The notes under the pieces are model-generated. The model worked only from the letters and a program-made list of their open reading frames with translations. It was not told where the DNA came from and searched no databases. Position numbers and translations under genes: made by a program. Shown here one piece after another: positions 1-6,792 of a stretch of 64,000 nucleotides of DNA (positions are counted from its first letter, which is position 1; each line of letters opens with the position of its first letter). Origin of the DNA: Actinomycetales bacterium Actino_02. GTDB taxonomy: Bacteria > Actinomycetota > Actinomycetes > Propionibacteriales > Propionibacteriaceae. The stretch spans positions 62,001-126,000 of the forward strand of contig LUYM01000030.1 in NCBI GenBank assembly GCA_001603275.1. Reading direction: 5' to 3'.

Positions 1-589
1 TGAGGTAGCGGCCGAGGATCTCTTCCTTGCTCAGCTCGTTGCCGATCTTGGCGGCCAGCAGGATCTCCTTCGCCTTGCGAGTGAAGGTCTTCTCCTGGGT
101 CAGATACATCACCTTGATGTACTGCTGAGTGATCGTCGAGCCGCCGCCGGTGGCGGTGGCGTCGGCAGGAGCGATGCCGATCAGGCCCAGCGCGGCCCGC
201 ATCAGGCCGGTCGGCGAAATGCCGGGGTCGGTCCAGAAGCTGCGGTTCTCGCCGGCCACGATGGCGTCCTTGACGTACTGCGGCATCTGGTCGTAGGCGA
301 TCGACTGGCGGTTCTGCACCTGGAACGAGCCGATCTTCTGCTTGCCGTCGGCGTAGTAGACCGAGGTGGTGTTGGTGAGGAAGTCGGCGTTCTCGTCGGG
401 CACCTGGATGGTGACGTAGGCGTACGCGATGCCGCCGATGCCGATTAGACCGATGCCGAGCAGACCCACCAGGGTCCACAGGAGGGCCCGCAGCCACGGG
501 TTGCGCTTGCGCTTGCTTTTGCCGCGGCTGGCGCCGCCTGTGGGCGTGGCGGCGCGGGTGGCAGCGTTGGCACGTTTGGGCTTAGCCAT
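1..589 (-). CDS. Class A penicillin-binding protein, N-terminal part (cut by window edge)
   Basis: This is a bifunctional peptidoglycan synthase of the PBP1/PonA type, which polymerises lipid II and cross-links peptides outside the membrane. Only the first 196 residues are present. A Lys/Arg-rich cytoplasmic tail (1-33) precedes one transmembrane segment (about 34-58). The glycosyltransferase family 51 domain then starts: the catalytic Glu lies in GENRSFW (about 113-119), followed by the GGSTITQQYIK motif (about 148-158) and the KEEILGRYL motif. The transpeptidase domain is beyond the window. The ATG overlaps the end of the DUF5318 gene by 8 bases, so the two are probably translationally coupled. 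The family assignment is firm; which paralogue it is cannot be told. Confidence 0.93.
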   Translation of the reverse strand, partial: MAKPKRANAATRAATPTGGASRGKSKRKRNPWLRALLWTLVGLLGIGLIGIGGIAYAYVTIQVPDENADFLTNTTSVYYADGKQKIGSFQVQNRQSIAYDQMPQYVKDAIVAGENRSFWTDPGISPTGLMRAALGLIGIAPADATATGGGSTITQQYIKVMYLTQEKTFTRKAKEILLAAKIGNELSKEEILGRYL

Positions 590-1001
590 AGATGTCCTCA
601 ACAGTGGGCTGGCGGCGTGGTGGACGTCGAGTAACCCCGTCACCGAGCAGATAGGAACTGATCATCTGGTTCCATCCGCATCCGGTGCAGACTTCGACGA
701 CTCGAACCTTGAACTCACCGAACTGATTCTCCATCTCGTCCAGCTCAGCGCTGGACTTGATCCGTCCGGAGTACTGGCCGAGTTGGTCACCGAAGACATA
801 GTTCAGGTTCACCAGCTGGGGTGCGGCGCAGATCGGGCAGGGCGCGTCGACAGCCTCGCCGTGATGACGTGCGGCCCGCAACAGCAGCGGGTCGGCGTCA
901 CACAGCTCGGAGCTGTCCAAAGAGCGTTGTGGACGCCGCGCTGCTGCCAGTCGATTGCGTCGCTGGAGCGCGTAGTCCACCACCTCTCGCCGTGACCACA
1001 T
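582..1001 (-). CDS. DUF5318 family protein, zinc-ribbon-like
   Basis: A 139-residue protein matching the actinobacterial DUF5318 family, whose members typically start MWSRREVVDYAL as here. Two cysteine pairs, CPIC (about 55-58) and CTGC (about 105-108), look like a zinc ribbon; no enzymatic motif is seen. The function is unknown. It sits directly upstream of, and overlaps, the penicillin-binding protein gene, so a link to cell wall synthesis is possible but is inference. The start is supported by a TACCCT -10 element 7 bases before the ATG, with no Shine-Dalgarno sequence, which suggests a leaderless transcript. Confidence 0.88.
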   Translation of the reverse strand: MWSRREVVDYALQRRNRLAAARRPQRSLDSSELCDADPLLLRAARHHGEAVDAPCPICAAPQLVNLNYVFGDQLGQYSGRIKSSAELDEMENQFGEFKVRVVEVCTGCGWNQMISSYLLGDGVTRRPPRRQPTVEDIYG

Positions 1002-1084
1002 GGCTTCAAGGGTAGTTGGCGGCCAGAAATCGGTCGATTTCCTCCCGTCCGCCTGGACGCGTGGGACTCACCGACCGCCCAGCC

Positions 1085-1154
1085 ACCCCGTTCCCGCTAC
1101 CGAAGGCAACCTTTGCTACCGAAGTTTCGGTAGCGGGAGTTCCCTTCGGTAGCG
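1085..1154. repeat. Nested inverted repeats of GCTACCGAA
   Basis: Four copies of GCTACCGAA or its complement lie in about 70 bases. The inner pair is a perfect 9-bp inverted repeat (1115-1123 and 1126-1134) with a 2-base loop. The outer copies at about 1095 and 1145 form a second, larger inverted pair. No gene is seen between the DUF5318 start and tRNA-Ala, and this repeat is the main content of that gap. A related cluster with the same GCTACC core lies at 32249-32377. Confidence 0.75.
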
Positions 1155-1268
1155 AACGCGGCGAAGCGACCCGATGGGGAGCGGACGTGTCCGCGCCGGC
1201 CGGATCGCAACGTCCGGGCGGGCGTGTTGGTATCCACCCGGCCGTAGATGCCACAATGGGCGCCGCAC

Positions 1269-1341
1269 GGGGCATTAGCTCAGTTGGTAGAGCACCTGCT
1301 TTGCAAGCAGGGGGTCAGGGGTTCGAGTCCCCTATGCTCCA
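1269..1341 (+). tRNA. tRNA-Ala (anticodon TGC)
   Basis: The sequence folds as a full cloverleaf. The acceptor stem GGGGCAT pairs with ATGCTCC (one G-U), there is a D arm with AGCTCAGTTGGTAGAGC, an anticodon stem with the loop TTTGCAA giving anticodon TGC, and a T arm with GGTTCGAGTCC. The discriminator base is A, and CCA is not encoded. It reads GCN alanine codons. Confidence 0.97.
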
Positions 1342-1350
1342 CCCTGTGAT

Positions 1351-1393
1351 GAGTCGCGACATGGGTTACACCTGAGTCGGGACATGGGTTACA
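1351..1393. repeat. Two 20-bp direct repeats beside tRNA-Ala, resembling an IS481-type end
   Basis: Two copies of GAGTCGSGACATGGGTTACA, differing at one base, begin 23 bases apart, ten bases after the tRNA. On the other strand each copy begins TGTAACCCATGTC. Multiple short direct repeats of this kind, starting with TGT, are known at termini of IS481-family elements. No transposase gene is present, so this would be an orphan end. The IS481 link is from memory of the family, not from a search. Confidence 0.5.
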
Positions 1394-1398
1394 GCTTG

Positions 1399-1430
1399 AG
1401 CCCGGGCCATCGGCCCGGCTTTGTTGTTGG
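1399..1430 (+). terminator. Rho-independent terminator after tRNA-Ala
   Basis: A GC-rich hairpin (AGCCCGGGCC, 3-base loop, GGCCCGGCT, with one bulged base) is followed by the T-rich run TTTGTTGTT. It is placed to end tRNA-Ala transcription before the convergent oxidoreductase gene. Confidence 0.7.
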
Positions 1431-1462
1431 TTGCTCTGGCGGGAAGGGCTGCGGCACAGGGC

Positions 1463-2404
1463 TCACTCGGTCCCGCCAGTGAGCAGAGCCAGCTTTCCGC
1501 GGGTGTGGCGCTGTTGCTGCCGTTCGATGGCGATCCGGTAGTCGGCCAGCGGGTAGGTCTGCTCGACCGGAATCCGCAGCCGACCGGACGCAACCAGACC
1601 CAGCAGCTCCGACAAGGCGTCGGGACGGGCGTCGCGGCCGTTCACCGCCACCGCACCCATCGGCGGCTCGTCGGCTTCGATGGTGGCCACCCGGCCAGGG
1701 GCGGCACCCAGCTCGAGCGCGGCCGTGGCTGCAGCTACACCGTGCAGGTCGGCCGCCGCGGTGATCCCGGACGGGGTCAGCCGGCGCACATCGGGCACCA
1801 GGTCGGGTCCGTAGCGGACCGGCTCGGCACCCAGTGCTGCGATCACCTCCGCACTGTCCGCGGAGCCGCTGCCCAGCACCCGAGCCCCGCTGGCCACCGC
1901 CAGCTGAGTGAGCACCGTGCCGACTCCGCCGGCTGCGGAGCCGATCAGGACCGTGTCGTCCGGGCTCAGCCGCAGCCGATCCGCGACCGCGCTGGCCGTC
2001 CGTCCGACGATGTCGATCACGCCGGCCACCAGGTCACTCACCCCGGGCGGGGTGGCCAGGATCCTCGGATCGTCGGCCTGAGCCAGGAAGTAGTCGGCGG
2101 CTGCCCGGGCGCGGGCCCCGCCGAAGACCCGGTCACCGACCTGCCAGTTGGTGACGTCGGTGCCGACAGCGTCCACGGTTCCGGCGAAGTCGTTTCCGTA
2201 GCCGCACGGCGGTCGCACGCCGAAGTAGGCGGCCAGCGCCGGGGAGGCGAGAATCTGCCAGTCGACGGGGTTCAGGCCGGCGACCGCGACGCGAACCCGG
2301 ATCTGGTCGGGCCCCGGCTCGGGGCGCTGTGCGGTGACCAGGCTGAGCTTGTCCAGCCCACCAAAGCCCGCGAAGTGCAGTGCGCGGTTGGTCACGTGCA
2401 GCAT
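1463..2404 (-). CDS. Zinc-independent medium-chain dehydrogenase/reductase (quinone oxidoreductase-like)
   Basis: A 313-residue NAD(P)H-dependent oxidoreductase of the MDR superfamily, quinone-oxidoreductase/enoyl-reductase type. It has the GroES-like N-terminal domain with GLNPVDWQ and GNDFAGTVDAVG, and the Rossmann nucleotide-binding region GSAAGGVGTVLTQLAV. The Cys/His zinc ligands of alcohol dehydrogenases are absent. The substrate cannot be told. A longer reading frame extends upstream, but the ATG used here has a TACCAT -10 element exactly 7 bases before it and fits the family's usual N-terminus. Confidence 0.85.
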   Translation of the reverse strand: MLHVTNRALHFAGFGGLDKLSLVTAQRPEPGPDQIRVRVAVAGLNPVDWQILASPALAAYFGVRPPCGYGNDFAGTVDAVGTDVTNWQVGDRVFGGARARAAADYFLAQADDPRILATPPGVSDLVAGVIDIVGRTASAVADRLRLSPDDTVLIGSAAGGVGTVLTQLAVASGARVLGSGSADSAEVIAALGAEPVRYGPDLVPDVRRLTPSGITAAADLHGVAAATAALELGAAPGRVATIEADEPPMGAVAVNGRDARPDALSELLGLVASGRLRIPVEQTYPLADYRIAIERQQQRHTRGKLALLTGGTE

Positions 2405-2536
2405 GTCCACGATGGTATCCACCGGCGCTGCCGGAACCGGATCCGACAACCCCGCCCGGCACATCGAGGACGAGCCGGCGAGCAGGCTGAGCCTGGCTGA
2501 GAGCGTCCACTCAGCTGGGCGCGCTAGCGTTGAGGC

Positions 2537-2944
2537 ATGGCACTACCGGACGGCTACCTCGCCAGCCTGAGCGACAACTTGGCGCCCTACGGGCTGGAGT
2601 TCGGCAGCGCCCAGGAGCTTGCCGGCGGAATCACCGAAGTGATCTTCACCACCGACCCGGAGAGCTTCGCGCGGCAGCACCCCCAGCTGGGTGTCGAGTT
2701 CGCCTACGGGGACGACTGGCCACCGGCGCAGCTGCGTCTCGTGCTGGCCTTCGATGAGCAGCTCAACCCGTTGCAGGCCGAGTTCGAGACGATCGACCTG
2801 CTGACCTGGACGTCGGCGACCCATCCGCGGCTCCGCGACCGGCTGAACACCCTGGACGATCCGGACGACCATGCGGCCGCCGTAGCCGAGGCGCTGGATC
2901 GCGCTCTCGCCGAAGAGGACCCCGAGGCCGAATACCTGTACTGA
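2537..2944 (+). CDS. Hypothetical acidic protein
   Basis: A 135-residue, strongly acidic protein with no motif I recognise. It is rich in Asp/Glu and Leu, has no signal peptide or membrane segment, and ends in an acidic tail (EEDPEAEYLY). Coding is supported by typical GC codon bias and by a TAGCGT -10 element exactly 6 bases before the ATG, the leaderless pattern shared by many genes here. It is probably a small cytoplasmic protein of unknown role. Confidence 0.75.
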   Translation: MALPDGYLASLSDNLAPYGLEFGSAQELAGGITEVIFTTDPESFARQHPQLGVEFAYGDDWPPAQLRLVLAFDEQLNPLQAEFETIDLLTWTSATHPRLRDRLNTLDDPDDHAAAVAEALDRALAEEDPEAEYLY

Positions 2945-2988
2945 GCCCGGCTGTGTGTTGAGCCCCGCTGCGCGGAGGCTCACCGCGG

Positions 2989-3114
2989 TCAGTCGACTGG
3001 GTCAGTGCCGGCCGCCCAGCGTTGCCGCGACGCCAACTGCTGGTCTTGCCAATAGCGGTAGGCGGCGTAGCCGGCCAGGGCCAGCACGGCAGCGAGTCTG
3101 AGGTATTTCGCCAT
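2989..3114 (-). CDS. Small DLW-39-like membrane peptide (41 aa)
   Basis: A 41-residue peptide: a short basic start, one hydrophobic segment (about residues 5-19, LRLAAVLALAGYAAY), then a polar tail ending RQRWAAGTDPVD. Size, layout and the W..xTDPV tail resemble the actinobacterial DLW-39 family, usually found near gyrA. Here the tail lacks the Asp-Leu-Trp triplet and the gene lies 37 kb from gyrA, so membership is tentative. The start is supported by TAGGCT 6 bases upstream; a GTG six bases further up is possible. Confidence 0.6.
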   Translation of the reverse strand: MAKYLRLAAVLALAGYAAYRYWQDQQLASRQRWAAGTDPVD

Positions 3115-3127
3115 CACCACAGCCTAA

Positions 3128-4225
3128 TCAGCGAGACGTCTGCGCCGGAGTGGACGAGCTGGCAGACGCCGAGCCGCTCTCGGTCGGAGCCAGACTCTCC
3201 CCACCGACCGCTGCGGTGGGCGTCGACGCCGGAGCCTGATCCGGTGCATCGCTGACCTGGGTCGCGCTGGACGCGGCCTGCGTCGGCTGTGGCGCACCAC
3301 CCCCGCTCGCCTGGCTGCGGACGGCGGTGCCGACCCGTCCCGGCCCGGAAAGGCTGAGTTGTGGGGTCTCGGCAAGGGCGTCGGTGGCCAGTCCTTCCCG
3401 CAGGGCGTTCAAGCTGCCTGAATCAGCCAGCGTGCCCACTCTGGTCTGCGCGCCGGCCACCGGCCACAGACCGACGTCGGCAATGTGCACTCGGGACTCG
3501 ACCAGGATGGCCTCGATCGTGTCATTGCTCAGTCCGCTGTCGATGGTCAGGCAGCCGCCCAGGGCACCGACGATCCGGTCGAATCGCGGCAGATTCAGCA
3601 CGCCGCCGTTGGCCTCGGCTTCGATCATGGCTTGCCGGATCATCTCGGCGGCCCGCTGGGAGCGCTGCAGCGTCGAGTCGGCGCCGGCCAGGTAGGCCAC
3701 GGCTGCCGTTCCGTCCAGCTGGCCCTCGCTGAGCTGCAGGCCGTCCAGGCCGTCCACCACCGCCGCGAAGCCATCCAGATCGAGTTGCAGCTGGTGGTCC
3801 ATCCGCGCCCCGGTGATTCGCTCGACCAGCTGGGTGGCATCCAGCGGGCCGGACGCGTACGCGTCGGCCAGGGTCGGGGACGAGCCGTCCGCGATCAGGT
3901 CGGCCGGCAGGGCGACCAGGGTGAGATCACGCCGGGAACCGGAGAGGTTGGCCACCACGGCCGCCTGCAGCTGAGGCCCGGAGCTCACCAGAATCAGGAA
4001 GTTCATGGCCGGGTTCTCGGCCACCTGGACCGGAGCCGGACGTCCGGCATAGTCGGCCAGCGCGTCCACCCGACGCAGCCCGGTGGCCATGTCACTGATC
4101 CGGTCGACATAGATCGCCAGCAGCACCACGACGGCCACCGACAACACCGAAACTCCGACCAGAGCGGTGAGGGCAAGCCGATGCCCGAAGCCGTTGCCGG
4201 CTTTCGGTTCAACGATCGGTTGCAT
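3128..4225 (-). CDS. Degenerate LytR-CpsA-Psr (LCP) family membrane protein
   Basis: 365 residues: a short cytoplasmic tail, one transmembrane helix (about 17-40), an LCP-like extracytoplasmic domain (about 70-290) and a Ser/Pro/Thr-rich tail of about 70 residues. The LCP fold is suggested by MNFLILVSSG, LTLVALPADLI and the stretch TGARMDHQLQLDLDGFAAVVDGLDGLQL (read in two parts), which matches the ligase pattern tGi.idhy...df.gf..lvd.lGGv. The catalytic Arg of the usual PRD motif is Ala (ALPAD, about 105-109) and the RSDT motif is missing, so it is unlikely to be an active glycopolymer ligase. A good Shine-Dalgarno (AAGGAG) supports the start. Confidence 0.72.
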   Translation of the reverse strand: MQPIVEPKAGNGFGHRLALTALVGVSVLSVAVVVLLAIYVDRISDMATGLRRVDALADYAGRPAPVQVAENPAMNFLILVSSGPQLQAAVVANLSGSRRDLTLVALPADLIADGSSPTLADAYASGPLDATQLVERITGARMDHQLQLDLDGFAAVVDGLDGLQLSEGQLDGTAAVAYLAGADSTLQRSQRAAEMIRQAMIEAEANGGVLNLPRFDRIVGALGGCLTIDSGLSNDTIEAILVESRVHIADVGLWPVAGAQTRVGTLADSGSLNALREGLATDALAETPQLSLSGPGRVGTAVRSQASGGGAPQPTQAASSATQVSDAPDQAPASTPTAAVGGESLAPTESGSASASSSTPAQTSR

Positions 4226-4315
4226 GCCACTCCTTCGGTGTCACTATCAACCCTAGGGTCACCGGACAACCCGGACGGTTCCGCACCGGAAGTGTGAGGC
4301 GTTTAGGCTGGCGCG

Positions 4316-4729
4316 GTGCGATCTGAGAACCAGCGACAGGCCGACGCATTGCGCCGCGAGGAGATGGCCCGCGCCGCCCAGCGGCGTGAGGCGGCAGCTG
4401 CCCAGCTTCAGTTGGACGACTTCGTCACCGAACTGCGGGCCGCCCGAATCAAGCCGCAGCCACTGCAGGCGACGCTGCTCAACGGCGTCCGAGTCCGCAC
4501 CGGTTTGCTCGGCTGGTACCTCAACCGCGCCGAGACCGTGGCCGTCGACCAGGTCGGACGCTACTTCCACCTGGTCTGCCCTGGTTCGCCATTGGCCAGG
4601 TTCACCGGCGTGAAAGTGCTCCCCACCGAGCCCACCTTGGTGATCGGACGTGGCGGACGCGACGGCGAGACCGGCGATCTGTCGGAGTTCCTGGACCGGG
4701 CCCGGCAGCGCTACAACCCTGCCGACTAG
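4316..4729 (+). CDS. Hypothetical protein with basic helical N-terminus
   Basis: 137 residues, function not recognised. The first 35 residues are charged and Ala-rich (RREEMARAAQRREAAAAQL), likely a long helix, and the remainder looks like a small alpha/beta domain. There is no signal peptide or membrane segment. The GTG start is supported by TAGGCT exactly 6 bases upstream. A strong terminator follows the stop codon, so the gene is probably monocistronic. Confidence 0.75.
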   Translation: MRSENQRQADALRREEMARAAQRREAAAAQLQLDDFVTELRAARIKPQPLQATLLNGVRVRTGLLGWYLNRAETVAVDQVGRYFHLVCPGSPLARFTGVKVLPTEPTLVIGRGGRDGETGDLSEFLDRARQRYNPAD

Positions 4730-4736
4730 CTGATCT

Positions 4737-4806
4737 GCCCCAAACATGGCACCAGGTGGCCACTGGATATCCGAGTGGCCACCTGGGCGATCATGGGGCG
4801 GTTTTT
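4737..4806 (+). terminator. Large rho-independent terminator
   Basis: A long hairpin contains a perfect 13-bp inverted repeat (CCAGGTGGCCACT at 4752-4764 and its complement at 4774-4786), enclosed by an outer GCCCC/GGGGC stem and followed by GGTTTTT. It ends the upstream gene's transcript. The remaining 170 bases to the next gene hold no other feature I can support. Confidence 0.85.
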
Positions 4807-4977
4807 CGCAGCCGCCTACTGCCGTGTGGTTAGCGCAATCATAGCTTTTTGAGGCAGGGCTCCACGACTGCTGAGACGGCATCGTTGCCAAATCGTTAGC
4901 GGGTCCGACACACGTCGACAACACCGGTGCCTGGCCGGACAACATCGCAGCCAACAGCCCGCGGCCAGGCTGCCGCA

Positions 4978-5682
4978 ATGACCCACAGCTTCCCGATGCT
5001 GATCACCTTGAATCGTGAATGGACCCAGCTCGAACAGACCGGCGCCCAGTTCGTCGCCGACTGGGCCGCGGCCGAGCCGTCCCTAGCCGACTGTCACAGC
5101 CTGACCGACGTGCTGCAGGCGGCCCAACAGCGGCCCGATGCCGTCTTCGCCACCCTGCTGCGGCTGGGCGCCGACGGTGCCGGCAGTACCGAGAGTGCCA
5201 CCGTGGCCCGGCGGGTGATCCTGCAGTCGTTGCTGGGCCTGCTGGTCCGGCTGGCCAAGGGACGGCCGCAGGTCTTCGAGGAGGCGGTGACCGAGGCGTG
5301 GCTGCTGATCGCCGAATACCCGCTGGCTCGGCGGCCCCGCTCGATCGTGGCCAACCTGGCCTGGTCGTTGCGTCGCTGGGCCGCTGAGCAGGGCGACAGC
5401 CCGCGGCAACCCACGGCGTTGCCGATCGGCGGCCTCCTCACCGAGCCTGCCTCCCCGACCATCCCAGAGCCCGAACTCGACGCTGCCGACACTCTGACCC
5501 AGGCCCGTCGGCTCGGCCTGATCGATCCGCTCACCCACCAGACGTTGGTGTCGGTCTACCTGGTCGGCAAGACCAGCGCCGAGGCCGGGCGTGATCTCGG
5601 ACTGAGTGCCCAAGCCGTCCGCTGGCGATGCAGCAATGCGCTGCGAAACCTCCAGCGACAGGCGGTCCTTCTCGCCGGATGA
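4978..5682 (+). CDS. Sigma-70-region-4-like helix-turn-helix protein
   Basis: 234 residues. The C-terminal part (about 165-230) reads GLIDPLTHQTLVSVYL, then KTSAEAGRDLGLSAQAVRWR and RCSNALRNLQ. This is the layout of a sigma-70 region 4 or LuxR-type helix-turn-helix that recognises DNA. The N-terminal 150 residues resemble no sigma region 2 that I can recognise, so it may be a diverged ECF sigma factor or a plain regulator. No anti-sigma gene is adjacent. The ATG was chosen over an upstream in-frame start because GC-biased coding begins there; no clear Shine-Dalgarno is seen. Confidence 0.65.
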   Translation: MTHSFPMLITLNREWTQLEQTGAQFVADWAAAEPSLADCHSLTDVLQAAQQRPDAVFATLLRLGADGAGSTESATVARRVILQSLLGLLVRLAKGRPQVFEEAVTEAWLLIAEYPLARRPRSIVANLAWSLRRWAAEQGDSPRQPTALPIGGLLTEPASPTIPEPELDAADTLTQARRLGLIDPLTHQTLVSVYLVGKTSAEAGRDLGLSAQAVRWRCSNALRNLQRQAVLLAG

Positions 5683-5786
5683 GGTCGTTCGAAACCGCCC
5701 TTCTAGGAGGTTCATGGATCAACCTCACTGGTCCGGATCGGCGTGCGGTGCGAGAATGTCCGACGCACGACCTGTGAGAGGAACCG

Positions 5787-6758
5787 GTGAGCGACCCAAA
5801 GACGAGCCAGTATTCGGCTGCGGCTCCGGCCTTCGCCCGCCTAGTCGCCCAGCATCTGGTGATGAAGCCGTACATCTGGTCGGCGCTCACCGTGAACCTC
5901 CACGGGCTGCGGAACCTGGACGACCTGAAGGCGCCGTTCGTGGTGATCGCGAACCATTCCAGCCATCTGGACGCACCGCTGATCTACGGTGCGCTGCCGC
6001 GGCGGCTCTCCCAGAATCTGGCCGCGGCCACCGCCGGCGACTACTTCTTCAACAGCTGGTACAAGGCGGTTCCCACCAAGCTGTTCTTCAACTCGTTCCC
6101 GGTGGTTCGGCAAGGTCACGCCAATCGCAACGGACAGCGCGGCATGGCCGCCAAGCTGGTCAACGACGGCGTTCCGATCCTGATCTTCCCCGAGGGCACC
6201 CGCTCACGGACCGGGGCCATGGCGAACTTCACCCCGGGTGCGGCTGCGTTGAGCATCTCCCGCAACGCCCCGATCCTGCCGATCGCCCTGGTCGGCGCCT
6301 ACGCCGCCATGCCGTACGGAGCGACCGTGCCGGTGCCCGGACGTCCGCACGTCCACGTAGTGTTCGGACGCCCGCTGCGGGCCACACCGGGCGAGACCGC
6401 CAGCCACTTCGCTGAACGGCTGCATCGCTATGTCGTCGAACTGCACGACTCGACCGCCCGCGCCTATGGGATGCCCACCCAGGCCGACTTCGCCCGCGCG
6501 GTCGCGCTGCGCTCGGCGGCAGCCCGCGCTGATCAGGCGGCCGAGGGTGCCGTCCGCGCCGAGCCGGAGCCGGCTCCGATCGCCGAGTCCAGCCAGCGGC
6601 TGGCCCCGCCGGAGCCGATCGACGAGACCGCGCCGTCCACCGACGAAGCCGTCACCCCGCTCGAGCCGCCGGACCAGATCGTCCCGCTCAGCCCGCCGGA
6701 ACCCGTCGTCCCGCTGGATCCGCCGGACACCGCAGCCGTCGAGCCCACTCAGAACTGA
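5787..6758 (+). CDS. 1-acyl-sn-glycerol-3-phosphate acyltransferase (PlsC family)
   Basis: 323 residues. It transfers an acyl chain to lysophosphatidic acid or a related acceptor at the inner membrane face during phospholipid synthesis. The acyltransferase block I is NHSSHLD (NHxxxxD, about residues 52-58) and block III is FPEGTRSRTG. A Pro/Glu-rich tail of about 75 residues with repeated PPEPxVPL units follows the domain and is unusual for the family. GTG start with GAGAGGAA upstream. Acceptor specificity cannot be judged. Confidence 0.9.
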   Translation: MSDPKTSQYSAAAPAFARLVAQHLVMKPYIWSALTVNLHGLRNLDDLKAPFVVIANHSSHLDAPLIYGALPRRLSQNLAAATAGDYFFNSWYKAVPTKLFFNSFPVVRQGHANRNGQRGMAAKLVNDGVPILIFPEGTRSRTGAMANFTPGAAALSISRNAPILPIALVGAYAAMPYGATVPVPGRPHVHVVFGRPLRATPGETASHFAERLHRYVVELHDSTARAYGMPTQADFARAVALRSAAARADQAAEGAVRAEPEPAPIAESSQRLAPPEPIDETAPSTDEAVTPLEPPDQIVPLSPPEPVVPLDPPDTAAVEPTQN

Positions 6759-6771
6759 CCACAGCCCCGGC

Positions 6772-6792
6772 AGCGCCTCAGCTGGAGGCGCT
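6772..6792. terminator. Hairpin between convergent genes
   Basis: A perfect 8-bp inverted repeat (AGCGCCTC, 5-base loop, GAGGCGCT) overlaps the stop codon of the YhgE gene and lies 14 bases after the acyltransferase gene. There is no T-run, so termination in either direction is only a possibility. Confidence 0.35.
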
